A stretch of DNA of 64,000 bases, taken from contig NC_092593.1 in NCBI RefSeq assembly GCF_047663525.1, positions 23,958,501 through 24,022,500 of the forward strand, written 5' to 3'. Origin of the DNA: Anas platyrhynchos. Taxonomy: Eukaryota; Chordata; Aves; Anseriformes; Anatidae. Shown here one piece after another: positions 1-13,400 of the stretch. Under the pieces are notes generated by a model. It did no database searches. It was not told the DNA's origin and was given only the letters and a program-made list of their open reading frames with translations. The position numbers and the translations under genes are program-made. How positions within the stretch are numbered: the stretch's first letter is position 1; every line of letters begins with the position of its first letter.

Positions 1-353
1 ATTCCTGATGGCAATTGCAGGGAAAAAATCTAGAAACCTTCCCCACTCTCACTATGGAGCAAGACAAGATTCACTGAGCTATTCTGTAGAAAAATCCTTC
101 CTGAAGCCAAATCTGACAGCATATTTGTTTGATGACAGCATCTAAAGGTCTTTAGGTGTTAAGGATTTAGTGTACTACTTACCATAAACACATACAGCAA
201 AGTAGCCCAAGCTTAGGGATACACATTTATATTTGAAAATTAAATATTTCACTAAATTATCAGTAAATGTTTCCTTCCTCAGAAATGAAGATGTCCAAAT
301 ATTAACTGCCAGTCTCAAAACAAAGACATTGAGACATAAGTTAAAGCACAGAG

Positions 354-405
<52 letters not shown>

Positions 406-3400
406 AGAAAAAAAAGCACTCTCCATTAACCTGAAGGTATGGTAATGTACACAAGACAGAGAAGTCCATTCAAAGTGACTGCAGTCACTTGGTGCTGTTG
501 GTTGCAAACCAGTGATGTGAAGCTGCCCTGATAAAAATCAATATTCTAGTGACAAATTGTTTTAAACTCCCCCAGCAAGAGAATTCAGTTACTGTGATTT
601 ATTTTAATTTAGATTTGTGTAGAAAGTACTTTCAAGAACTGTGCCTAATAGACCATTAGAGTTTTCCCAGATAGTTGTAGCGCTCCAGCACCTTCATCCT
701 TCAAATGTCTTTGTTATTTTCTGCCTTCTTTCAGCAAATTCATGTCATACAATGAGATGCAGTCCACGTGATGCCTTTGAGAATTATGCCAATTTTAAGT
801 AATAGACTCTGGAGTCTCACTGCCATGCAGATTTATCAGAGAACCAAGGCAGAGGTTAGCAGGAGCACTCAAGGCCAAGATCATCACACACTGAATGTAC
901 AAAACAAGCAAAAAGATTCTTCAGCCAATTTGTTTCTTACATTCCTTTATAGTGCATTCAAAATAATTTTTCAGTAATATTCTTCATATTCAGAGTTGGA
1001 TGCACCATTTTCACAAGTCAGATGTCAGCATGCTCTGAATCACTCCCTCTCCTGGCATTTTTATTTACAGTTGATTACTTCCATAAGGTAAAGAAGCAGT
1101 CCTAACTGACTTAGAGATAACTACCTCCCAGCATGACTTTAAGCCCATCATGTAAAAATTCATAGAAGGCAAATTAGCAGGTGGAGCAAAATTTCTGCAA
1201 GTCACTCATCATTATAGTAACCCCCGCATAGAATATATTTTGGCCTTAGCTAATACTAACCAAGAACAGCACATTAAATTGGGTAATTTAGACTCACTGG
1301 GCTGTTATTAGGAATGTAAGAACTGAAAATGTCGGAGCATGCAAGAACAGTATCTTCAAGGCCCCCCAAACCACAAAGTTCACTAGCTGAATCGTGGAGT
1401 TTGGTTATATAGCTCTTACGAAAACTACCCACAGAGCACAGACAGCCAATCTAGTTGTTCTTCTCCCTCCTAGGAAGGATCTTGCTGCATTCAAACTACT
1501 GCCTTTCATTAAGTCAAGCAGTATTTAATTCAGAATGGCTGCCCCTGTGTAATTTCCCTGCAGTTGATTCATTTCTTTCAGGCTATGAGGATGCCAGAGC
1601 CAGAGAGAAAAAGGACACCAGTTTTAAGGGATGGTGGAGCTGCTGCTTGTTAAACCTCTGATGGAGGATTAGATTTGTTTTGGCACCACATCTCAGAGGG
1701 CTCTAAAGGGCATACAATAATCTAAACCACAGACTGTCAAGATCTTGCTAGGTCGAGTTTCTCACCAGTCCTGGAACAAGTATGACTCACCAGCAAACAG
1801 CACAAATACTTAATGACTCTTCAGGACAGCACTGAGAACAGATACAGGCTGCACAGTTCTTTTCAAGTTGTTTTTTTTTTTTTTTTTTCTCCCCCCAATC
1901 TTCCTATATGCAGATGAATCAGGTGTCCCCATTTGTAAAATATACATATATATATATATTTTTTTTTTTTGAAGAGTTACTAGTTGCGTAACATAATGTA
2001 ATAAGGAAATAGCTTCTATTCTATTACTGTCTGTCTCAAAGCAGAAATCTCTACATCAGTCTAGTTAACCAAGCCACTGACACTAGGGAGGCAAAACTCA
2101 TGGTGAGACAGCAGTTTCTCTCATGCCAGTGCCTGTCAGGTCTACTTTTGTTCTTAAACAAGGAAATGGCTGGAGTATCCCTTATACCAAAAGGGAGAAG
2201 AGTTTATTTGGCAATTGAAAACCAATCATTACATGCAGGAAATTAACTTAGTAGTGCTATGTTATTAACACTGTGGTCAAAGATATAAGAAACCCTGAAA
2301 GTTTGCCATGAAAAACAAAACTACAAAAGCTTTGAAATCTAATACTCTACCATTCTACATATTGCAAAATACAAACTTGGTTACAGCTTGGGAGCATTAA
2401 AATCTCCTCAAACCTTAAATATTTTATTTGCTCTTAACTTCCAGAAAATAACTAAAAAGAATACATAAAGTGATGCTTGTATCTACTGAATTCTAATTGA
2501 AAACATAATTCTTTGTTTCCTATTGACTCAAGACACTAGTGCCCCCAAGTGACATTTCATTATACAATAGTCTTGTAGCTTTGTAAAAAACAAACAACAA
2601 ATTATTTTAATTGCTTCACATAATACTGAGTATAGAAATACACTTCAAGCAGAAGACATACTTATTTAATATTGAGATTTGTTTGAGATGGCTTGGGGGT
2701 AGGGAGAGTAAGGGCAGTTTATTATTTTTTCATTTTCTAACTGATGCATGCTACTTGTCAGAAATAATATCAATATAAAGCTGGGATTCTTTCATTTGCT
2801 AGCTAAGTTATCACACTTTTTTGCATGAACCACCTCATCACCCAGGCAGATTTTTCCTTCATTGTTTTGGAAGGAATTTCCTTTTTTTTTTTTCCTTCTA
2901 GTTTTCACTTGTCCCCTTTCCTTACAACCACCTTTGCTGATATCATCATTAAATTGGAGTGCTCATTCTGCTAGGCATTCTCCTGGAAATGCTTCCTTTG
3001 TCTTCCCAGAGATAAACCATGCATTTCTAGCATGTGTTCTTCCCTCTTAACAGGGAGGGAAGAAGCTTAAAAGCACAGGTTTAAAAAGAACAGCACAGAC
3101 TGCTGAGCCTCATTAACTCTGAAATCTGTTACAGGGCACAATAGTGTTTACATTCTAATTTATTTTTCCATAAACTCTACATGTAAGAGCTCATTTAATA
3201 TATTCTTGAAGAGTTTTAATGCACTGGTTTCTAATTATAACAATGGTATAAGTGACTAGTCAAGAATAAAGATGCAATCAAGGTATGGAAAACTTGCTGA
3301 TTTTGCATATTCTCAGTAGCCAGTGAATGGAAGCAAACACCACCACCTCTGAACTATCATCAAATATTTACATAAACATGTTTATGTAATACACAACTCA

Positions 3401-6400
3401 CTTTTACAATTGTTTTGCTTGTTGAATATATGATAATCAAATGTATTATCAAAGATGATATGTATAGAAGATAAAAGCAACACTTTGAACAAGATACTTT
3501 TTTTCTGCACTTTATTAGTATACCTCATGCCTCTATATATAAAGGGTATATTTAGAGAGGGACTCATTTCTTTAATTTGCATTTGACTAGTTATTGTAGC
3601 ATGCACTGCCAGATTTGTATGTTAATACATCAATATTCCACATTAATATTTTCAAGAATCAAAACCAAATATTTTAAAAGTACGGGTCTTTTCAGATGTC
3701 TGAAGTAGCAACTGAAAATTGACAGTTATATTGTGAAGTTATTTGTACGATGCACCATCAATTACACAGACACTTCGTAGAAACAGGAAGAGTTATCTTG
3801 ACAGAAGAAAAATCTTGTAAGAGAAGTTACCTTTAATACGGTACCTCAATAGTTGATACTGCCAGAGACAGAACTGAATTTCTTCCTTGTTTACTCAATA
3901 CATAGAGTTAGAAGAAAGTATTAACCAAAGGAGGATGTCAAATACACATACTGCAATTAATATTGCCCATATTTTTCAGTTTTAAGATATTAATATTTGT
4001 GTCAATGGTAACCCCAGTTACTTGGCTTTAACAAAATATTTTTTAAAGATTATATATAATACCTCGGAGTAATTGGGGAGTGAGTTGTCTGAATTATTAG
4101 TCTGTCATACCACATGCATTCTTGCCCTTTGCCTAACTTATACTTCACTCCTTCTATTTGTTGAATGTGCTTTAAATAAGAACATGATAAATCAGTTACA
4201 AGTCTAATCTTTTACCTCCAATTCAAATAGCTAGGTCAACAAGAATCTGAAGCTTAACAAGAAGTTAACAGACAGCTCATGAACACAACAGATCATAATA
4301 TAACAATGAAAGATTTAGGAAAGACACCAAAAGCATATGAGGATACACAGCAAGCAAGCTCGCTCTTCACACATAAGTAGGTATTGCTAAGAACAACTGC
4401 TTGAAGATCTCCACTTGATAGCAGGTATGTGCTATGTTAAATAATCTAAGTAATATAAAGAAATTTGCTCATAACTGTTTCTATTGGAAGAAACCTGATA
4501 AGTAATAGGAGGTATAAAATAATCATTAGTCCTCCACTCTCTCAACTTTAGTGTACACACTTAATACTTCACTTGGCAAGGATTTTCCCACCAGGACTGC
4601 AAAAAAGTTCCTTCATGTAATGAAATTTCAAAAAAGACAATCAATTTTGAATTATTCCCACTACACAAACCAGATGCTATTAACCGACATTAAGAATATG
4701 AATCTTTGTATGACTATTCTCACCAAACCTTTGTTTCCAACAACAATTAAATGGCTCTGGACTATACCCTAAATTTATCACTGTAGATATAACAGGTAAA
4801 AATGGAGATGTAATAGCAACTTCAAGAAGTACTTAAAATATAATTAACATTTTCTATGGAAGACAAGTTTGATTTGTGTAATATTTTGCAAGCTGTTTAA
4901 AATTTCATAAACTGTTAGTTTAGCTTTATAATGCTTTTCATTAATGTCATACAATCTTGATTCTAAGGATCATCTGCTTAGATGAAACAGTGAGGTAGGA
5001 TTTTCCTTTCCAAGAGGCATTACAGAACACCTCTTCACGTCATAGCACAGAAATGTCAGCACATACAAAATACACCAACAAGGTCTCTCTATCAAGTATT
5101 AACTGTTTTTGAATCAACATAAGAAGCTTTCGGGGCCAAGTCTGCCTCTACCTAAACTTCCACAAAAATAAGATTCAATACAATGTTAATATAAACAGAA
5201 GTGTGTGGTTTCCCATTACAAGCTTGAAAGGTAATTTATTTCTCTTTCCTGGTCTGATGGAATTGCTATTCTGTTTCTCCACAGCTTGCTGACCTACCTT
5301 CCTTTTCCGTAGTCTTCTTAAAAACAAAACAAAAAAAAACCCTTTGTTCTCATTTTCTCCTCCCTCCTCTCTGCATTCAGCAGCACCATTTCCTATTTTC
5401 CCTACCTTTAAATTCCATCCTTGCTGTTCCCTCTATTCTGATACTTGAGCTCCCTTTACTCGCCAGTTCTAACTTTATGAACACTTATTTTCCCTTTTCT
5501 GTCCTCTTTATCCTTTCATAGGCACTTGGAAGCCTTCTGTGTTCTGTGATAACAACAGGGTAAACATATGATCTCCATTAAAGTTTTAGTAAATGCTACA
5601 GGCATTTATCCCATGGAGAACACAAAGAGAAGGTGATGATTTTAAGTCAGCAACCTTAGAATTTTCTTTATAATAGTTTTCCCTATAAACTCATTCTTAC
5701 AGGTAGTTTTACAAAAAAGAAAAGTAAATATTCAGTGATGATAAACATGCTGTGGTTTTCTTTACAAACAGAAAATTGTATTTGTTCTACTAATTTTTTT
5801 CACCAAATACTCTATTGAAAGAGTACCTATATAAAAAGAGAAACTATTGCTTAAACAAAAATTAATTCCTTGACAACTCTGAACTCAGAGTCAATTCTGA
5901 AGTTTTCCTATTAAAGCTTACTTCATGGAAAGTCCACATGAAACGTATTAAATGGTAAACTGAAGTTTCAGATGCAAGATCCCCTGCATTTATTGAACAG
6001 ATGCATGTTTTATGTTAAGACCTGTACTTTTTATGTTAAGCACTTTAACACGAGGACTACTACCCCCTATCTATTACAACTCCTCAGTGTACCTGATCTT
6101 CATAAAATAGTTATAGGATGACAAAAAAGTAATCTGAACCTAAAGCAAGAACTTCTAACAATTTAATTATGAATCAGCACCTAATATCTCATTTATTGGA
6201 GGTACAAGTTCTTCCTTATGTCAATTGCTCTCTTCATGTTTCATTTCTTTATGAAGTGAAACTACTTAAGACAGAAAGCATACAATGTATTATTCTTATA
6301 GGGGATGTATATGCATTAACATCTATATAGAATGCCTCTGTACTAAAGTTCTTAGTCTTTCCTTCTAAATATAACTTAAAATCTTAGTTTTCTGAACTAT

Positions 6401-7244
6401 TCCAGAATGACCATATATTTTCCCTGAGCCCTTAAACTTAATTAATAACTTCTAAGTATACTAGAGGATAGGTCTTTGAAACTCTAGCTTCTACACAGCA
6501 AGATACTATCTACAAAAACTTAACCTACATGAAACAGGGTACATAGTGAAGGGCTGGCTGATAAAGAAAGACACCCATGCAAATACATGTTTTCAAACAC
6601 AGATAAGTAACAAACTCCAAGACACATAAGGAAGCTAATATTTGGAATGATTAAGATTTAATTTAAGAGGGATGCAAAGCGCTTCTTCAGTGTCAGATCT
6701 AGCTTAATCTGAGGTTAGCAGTGCATCTAAAGTGATTCAGCTAACATGGAAGCCGACATTATTTTTAAACAAGAGATCAGGAAAAAAAGCAATAATAGTA
6801 CAACACCAAGTTCAGGTCTCCTGAAACAAGAATCTGCTTTTCTGCTTTACAGCTGCAATAACATCTTAAGACATTAGGTCTACTTTTTTTTTTTTTTTTT
6901 TTTTTTTGAGAGTTGAAAAAGCATTAAAAACAGATCAGTAGCAGGTTTAAGTAAAGACAGGTAACCTGGAATGATAAAAACATAAAGACACAAGCTGGAC
7001 ATAGAGAATAAGTACTAACATCAGCCCTTCCCTCCCCTTTAATAGGGACAAAAAGAAAGAAAAATTGTACATCAATAAAATGCTGTGGTGACATCATAGC
7101 TGAGAAATTAACTAATTACAACCCAGTTACGAAGCCTAGAAGATGTACTCGTTATACTCCTAACACCTGCAATAAGTACCTCTGGAAGAGTCTCCCTGCC
7201 AAGCTATTAATATTAAAGATAGAAACAAAAAAAGGCAGTCTTAC
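1..7244 (-). other. PDE11A: PDE11A intron 2 (partial), no exon seen
   Basis: This AT-rich stretch lies downstream, in minus-strand sense, of the second PDE11A coding exon and runs off the left edge, so it is read as part of intron 2. The next exon expected from the family, continuing GAF-A, was looked for by eye and not found. The open frames here are short and carry no recognisable domain. Visible contents are a (TA)n microsatellite near 359-398 and several poly-T/poly-A runs, for example near 1870-1890 and 6885-6907. Confidence 0.7.
359..398. repeat. (TA)n microsatellite
   Basis: About 20 uninterrupted TA dinucleotides, inside PDE11A intron 2. It is a simple repeat, likely length-polymorphic. 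Confidence 0.95.
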
Positions 7245-7403
7245 TTTTTCATCATCTTCAGAAAAGGGGGCACCTCCAGGAGTCTTATTTATTGCTTGGG
7301 CAACACCAATAATTTCTCCATCACTGTTTCTTATGGGCATGCATAAGAGTGATTTGGTCTTGTATCCAGTGAGCTTGTCAATTTCATCATTAAAGCGTCG
7401 ATC
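7245..7403 (-). CDS. PDE11A: PDE11A coding exon 2 (53 codons, end of GAF-A)
   Basis: It encodes residues 258-310, from [11 protein letters not shown] to FSEDDEK. The acceptor is TTTTGAAG|GAT with AG at 7405-7404; the donor is AAA|GTAAGA with GT at 7244-7243. Length is 159 nt and phase 0 on both sides, so it joins exon 1 exactly at DAYQ|DRRF. It contains the NKXnFX3DE signature of cyclic-nucleotide-binding GAF domains (Asn296, Lys297, Phe304, Asp308, Glu309), intact. Confidence 0.96.
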
Positions 7404-10400
7404 CTTCAAAAGAAAATAAGGAAGTATTAATGTGCACATCATACATCTGAGTTTTCTTCAAATAGCAAAGTACTTTATTTTCCTCAATGTCTTATATAGT
7501 AAAGTTATGCTGTTGCATCTGTGTTTTTACCTTATCCTCTTTTAGCTGTTTTTCTTCAGTTAAGATACTATATATATGTATATATATATATAAATATATA
7601 AAAGAATCAGCACTTCTTTCTAAAAGGATCAGTACAACGCATTGTGAGTGCAATTATGTAGTCTCACATTTCTACCTTAATAAGAATTAAATAAATGCTT
7701 GCCTCTCATTAAAATGAGACATTAAATTTCAGCACAATCAAATCTATCAAAACTAGCACTGGTTCATACTTTTTGTTGCCACTCCTCTATCATGTGGGAT
7801 CAGAGCGTTGCACATATTGTACAATATCTGAATGGCTTTGGGGTTAGATGTAGTAGTTCTTGCTATTAAGACTAAGTCTAATACATAAAAAATATATTAA
7901 AAAAATAAGTTGCACATAGATAGTCCTTGCTTCAGGTTTAACACACTGATATGGAGCAACTGACATTTTAAAAAAGTCATTTTACCCTAAAACACTAGAA
8001 GTAGTGCCTCATGCCTCAAACAGGTGCTTTAATACTTGTAGGAATTTCAGAATGTAGTAAATTGTAAACAAGGATGACAAACTACCATCTTTATAACCAG
8101 TTAGAAATGGAAAATATACATGTAGGGCAACAACATGACATCTTTAGAACAAATAAATTTTATCACTTCAAAGAAGTGCCATTACTTTTCGGAACACTTA
8201 TTGTGATGAATGACATCCAGCCAAGACTGGTATCTAGAATTAGTAATGTGATCGTATATACACATACATGTTAGTCCACGCTGCCATTTCACATCTGTAT
8301 TTTGTAGATGCCTGTGATTTCTCCATCAAGCAGATGGAGACACTTGGTGGCCCTACTTCTCTGCCTGCTGCACTTTAAATTTAGTAAAACAGACGAGGCT
8401 TGCTATGATGGCTAATATTACAATTGGGTAAAAATGCTTTTTCACAGAAATGCAATAAAAACCTCATTTTTTTTCTGGAAATCTAAGTATAGGAACATTC
8501 AACTTTAAAAAGCCCCCTCACACCAGTATATTTCTCAGTGTATTGCGTAGCTGAAGACATGGCTATGCATATTCCTTGGATTTACAGTTTAAGCTTCCTC
8601 TGCAGGACCCACGCAGCTAGTTGCCACTGGAGAAATATTACCATGTAAACAACAAAAAAAAGAAGTGTTTAAAAGATGTATTAAATATCTTTTCATACAA
8701 CTTTCTATGCTTACCAGAAGAGTAAGGGGAAATTATAGTACTTTCGACCATTAAACAGTCTGTTTTTCTTAACCACAATAATGTTTAAAGTAAGAAAAAA
8801 AAAAGGCTCAGAGCAAGACTCAAATCTTAAGAGAAAATGACTTTCATTATAGATTGACAAAAGCAAAGGGAAACTGAACTAAACTTCCTTTAAAAACATG
8901 GTGGTATACAGAAATCCATTCTGCTCTGCAACTGTACCACTCAAACTGCAAATCAGTGTCTCAAAGAAGCCTGTGAAGTTCAGAAGAGGTAGTGCTAACA
9001 GCATCTCCAGTCCACATGGGAGGGGATCATCTTCAATAACCATCAGCCAGGGAGGGAATTTCTGCCATTTCCAGGCAGCAGCTCCGTTCCTCTTGGGTGA
9101 AGTTAGCATTCATATTGCAGACAGTTCTGGCTCCCCTAACATGAGAAAACTGAGCTCTTCTACATGAAGCAAGAGCTTTGTTTCCAAAGATTTAGGCAAT
9201 ATTGTCTTCGAAATATTCATGTACATTTGCATCCACTGGTGAAAGAACTATCCATATAGTCCTTGATCTAAGATAAAACTTGATTGAGATGAGGGAGAGA
9301 ATTCATTATATCTTTACTGACACTAAAAGTTGTCAGACTTTTCCTGGCGATCTTATTCCTACTTTTATTTCCCTGATTGTTGATGTTATAGAAACATCTG
9401 TTTCTATCTGTTCTTTGCAGATGCTATAGAAACATTGTTTTAGCCACCTTAGAAGTGACATGATTTAGAAGTAACCTATAATCTGCACTCACTCAACGTA
9501 ATATACACATTTGTTTAGTTTATACCTTTGTGCAAATTTTCAGACCCTTTAAGCGTAAGGGATTAATACCAACCATGATATTCATATATAACATTTTTGC
9601 CACAGAACACCAAGCTCTTGATTCTGTTTTATTATACCATTCTTTTTTCCCTGTTTTAATTCTATAATTTCATTAGGGTCTGTTGTTCTTCCTTAGACCT
9701 ATTTCTGCCTCTAGAGCATATTAACAGCCTTTGCTTCCAAGAAGAGCAGATTACTAATCTGCAGTCTTTGATAAGACAATGAGATTCCCTTGAATTATTT
9801 GTGCCTAACAGTTTCCTTAGGAGAACCAGAACCCCCATGATGAATGGTTTTTAATAACGACATCAGGGGCCCAGACCTGGCTGATCTTGTGATCTTTCTG
9901 CATGCTGCTTGTGCGCTTTGATATCAACTTCAATAGGGGCTGAACTGTTCTGCACTGTACAGAAACCTGCCTAGAAAGGCACGCTACTTATACACCAGAA
10001 GTGAACTGCAGTGCAATTATCACACAGTAGGCTTCACCAATGAATAAATTAAGCTTTTTTTCAACTGCTTCTTGGTAATGTCTGAACTAATATTTAGAAT
10101 TAGTTATTGTGCCTGAAGTATCGATATGCTTAGTGTTACTGAAGAGACACAGACCCTGCTCCGTTTTACTTTCTACAAACTCAGAAGAGCACATAGAGAA
10201 CAACTGAACTGAAAAGCAGCCTTGGCTAGTAATAGCATTAATTGTAAGCCTTATAAAAAAGAAATCTTCAAGGAAGAGTTAAACCGAAGAGTGAGTTGGG
10301 ATTTGTTTTATCTGAGCACACAAAAATACTGTAAGACAAGAGGTCAGATTAAAAATTGAGCAAATTTATGTTTAACTAAAAGTTTAAGTAACAAGGTTCA

Positions 10401-13400
10401 CTACAATGAGGATTTTAATCCAATTGTAATTTACAATCTGTTATTTACTCAGGAAAGGGCACTGTCAAAAGCTTCTCCCTTGCTTACAAGTTCTATAACT
10501 AGAATAATTTATGTTTACAATAAAACTAGACTAGAGTGACAAGTTATGCTTTTTCATAGGTACGTAGGAAGTCACATTCCATCCTTATTCTGGATGCTGC
10601 ATTTGTCCACAAAGTTTGTCACACCTGTGGTCCTTGTCCTGTAAAACAAGGAAGCATTCAGGTTCAGTTCTGCATTTACGAAGACTAGCAATCACCTTTC
10701 AGGCACATACAGTGAGTGTAAGGCACTTGATGCGCTTTCACAAAAGGGGCAAACCCACACATTAAAAGCATTTCACTACATAATGGGCTTCTCCCCAACA
10801 ACAGTCACCCTAAATACAGAAGTTGTCTCCCTCAGCAGTACCGCATAGTATGAGAAAACTTTTCACTGCACACAACAAGAAACACCAACATTCTAATTTC
10901 TCTGTAAAAAATCCCCATTGGTCCTCTCGCCATCACAATCAGAACAAGTCTGTCAGCTGTGGTAAGCCTCCTGGGATAGCAAGTTTATTTTTAATGACTC
11001 AAATCAAGGCAAGGTCTTTTTTGTTCCTCCTATACTGCATTTTCTTTCAAGTGGATTTTTGAAGCCTCCTGTTTCTGTCTTTTGCTGGGACACCTACAAT
11101 GAAGAATTGAGGCACGGGGATCCTGGAGCAGACAGCCTCAGTCCCAGATATGCAGTGACCTGCTCTGGTGATATTCTCATTGATATCAAATTGCTCACTT
11201 ATGCTAGAGAACTGGACTACCTTTTGCAGAAGGACATTACATCTCTGGAACAGAGAGTAAAGGTACAGTAAGCATGCTATAGAAAAGCTAATGCGTTTAG
11301 TTAGAAAAAGGAAGAGATTGAGACAAGCCTCATCAAGAACTTGGTAGTAAGTAGATGGGAGTAATCAAGATGTCAGGTGAAACTTCGTCCCTAAACTTTT
11401 GTGGAAGAGCAGCCAGGAATTTCATTTTAGTGACTTTTGGGAAAGAGTAATGAGGAAGGAGACATGAACAAAAATACTACTTCTGCCAGCATTAATATTG
11501 TTGAAGTAAGCAATACACATATAAGAAAGCTGAATGACTAGATGACCTGCATTATGTCCCAAACCTTCCTTTTACACCCCATGCTCCCCCCTCAGCTTTC
11601 TTCCATAGCTTATTATATTGTAATAGGATGTACATGGTAGGATCTAGCTGAGAGGTTTAGCTGGATTTAACAGCATCAATAAAAACTCAAGTGTGACCTG
11701 TGAAGGCTGACGAGCTTGTACAAAATTTACATCCATCCCTACTTACAGGGTAGTAACCTTGAGCAAGGAGGCCTGTTTAGCAGCTGATAACAAAGCTGCT
11801 AAATCAGAGAGAAGCCCTCTGTTAGGCTGCAAACGTTTTGTGATACAAACTATTATCCCATTTGTTAGACCAGCCCATGGCACAACAAGGTCTTCATCCG
11901 TGCTGGGCTTCTGGCTGCTAAGGAATATTAATGTTGATGATACTAATGAAACATTTGCTTTTAAGTTTTTTTTATGATCAAGGCTTATTCAGAAATCAGG
12001 GGCAGACCAGATACAAAATATACATATTTTTCAAAAGCCTTCGCTGTAACTATAATTGTACTGGCAGTATTTTCATGCAAGAACACCCAAGAATTATAAA
12101 GTCAAGTTTTCCACTGGCTATTAAAAAAAAAAACTGCTAAAATTCACGGGCTTTTTTTTTTTTTTTTAATATCTGTTCTATATAATGAGATTTCTAGATG
12201 CTAGACACATTCAAAGCACAATGACTGAGGCACTTTGAACTAGAATTTTGGAAATTCCAAAAAGGAATGTTTATTCTGGAGGATAAATCTCACCTTGTCT
12301 AAAGCTGTTTATTGATTGTCATTCTTCTGTGGGGAAATACTGCCCTGTAAAATGCAATGGTCAGTCAAGGAAAGATGAGCGCAGGATTGATTCATCAGTT
12401 CAAGCACTTGTGTTTCAGCTGTAGGAGCTGTAATACTGCAGTCTCAGTTCTTCTTTTACACTAAAGATGTTTCTTTCCTCACTAGCTGAAAAGTCTCATG
12501 TTTTTATTCTGTAAAAGGCTAAACTAGGGTACAGACAGTTACATTCTCGAATCATAAGTGTTATCAACATTTGTTAAGAAACATTAAGTTTCTAGTTCCT
12601 GTAACTGTGTGAGTAACATTAAAGGGTAGCCTGAAAGTGATCAAGAACATAAGCATCAGAAATGCAAGGGCCTGGATCAGCAGGACATCTTAGTGATGTA
12701 GGACATTCAAATTCACCTTTCTAGATCCCTTACCCTTCATCATACCAGCTGAAAAATCATAATACTGCCCATCCCCATGAGCTATCTCGAGTCCTTTGGT
12801 CAGACCTCTGTACTCTCATAAGGTTAATTTGTAAATCTGACTGAGAGCTATAAAAATATTGGGCAAGGACTGAAAAAAGTTGATCAGCTGTATCATTGAT
12901 AGGATTGGAAGTGCAAAGAAATCTAGTAAGGCCCAATCCTCTTTAGTTAGAGAGCAATGACAAATTGGCCATGGAACTGTAATCGCCAAATAACAGTCTT
13001 TGATCATTATGAGAACTGAACTGCTATGCTTAGAGGAACTCTACATAAAAATTAAATGCTGACCACAAAGAGGTGAAAATCTCATTAACAAGTCATATTT
13101 TTTTTTTATCACTCACTAAAAGCATCTAGACATTTTCTCATGATTCCCAACTTAAAATAAACTCTTCAAAAAAGCTAGCAAGCAGCACCCTTCCACTGAA
13201 GGCCACTGGGAGCCTCCATAACTCCCATGAATCAAACTGACTGCCGTGTTCTTGTTCGTAATCTAACTCCAATGTTGGGGGGGATTTAAAGCTATGGAAT
13301 AAGTTATGGTAGCAATAAAGAATGTTTTAATTTCTGAGCAAAGGTTAAAGAACTGGATTTCAGTTTGATTTTCAGTCTAAGTAGGAGGTTCACAAATTAT

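Noticed and set aside
10560-10830. Minus-strand phrases resembling a decayed C2H2 zinc-finger linker (GAGAAGCCC...)
   Set aside because: No Cys/His spacing survives and stops interrupt it; the similarity is too short.
11059-11271. 70-codon plus-strand frame ending before a GTACAG donor-like site
   Set aside because: It looks protein-like in composition but matches nothing I recognise, lacks a clear acceptor and lies antisense in a PDE11A intron.
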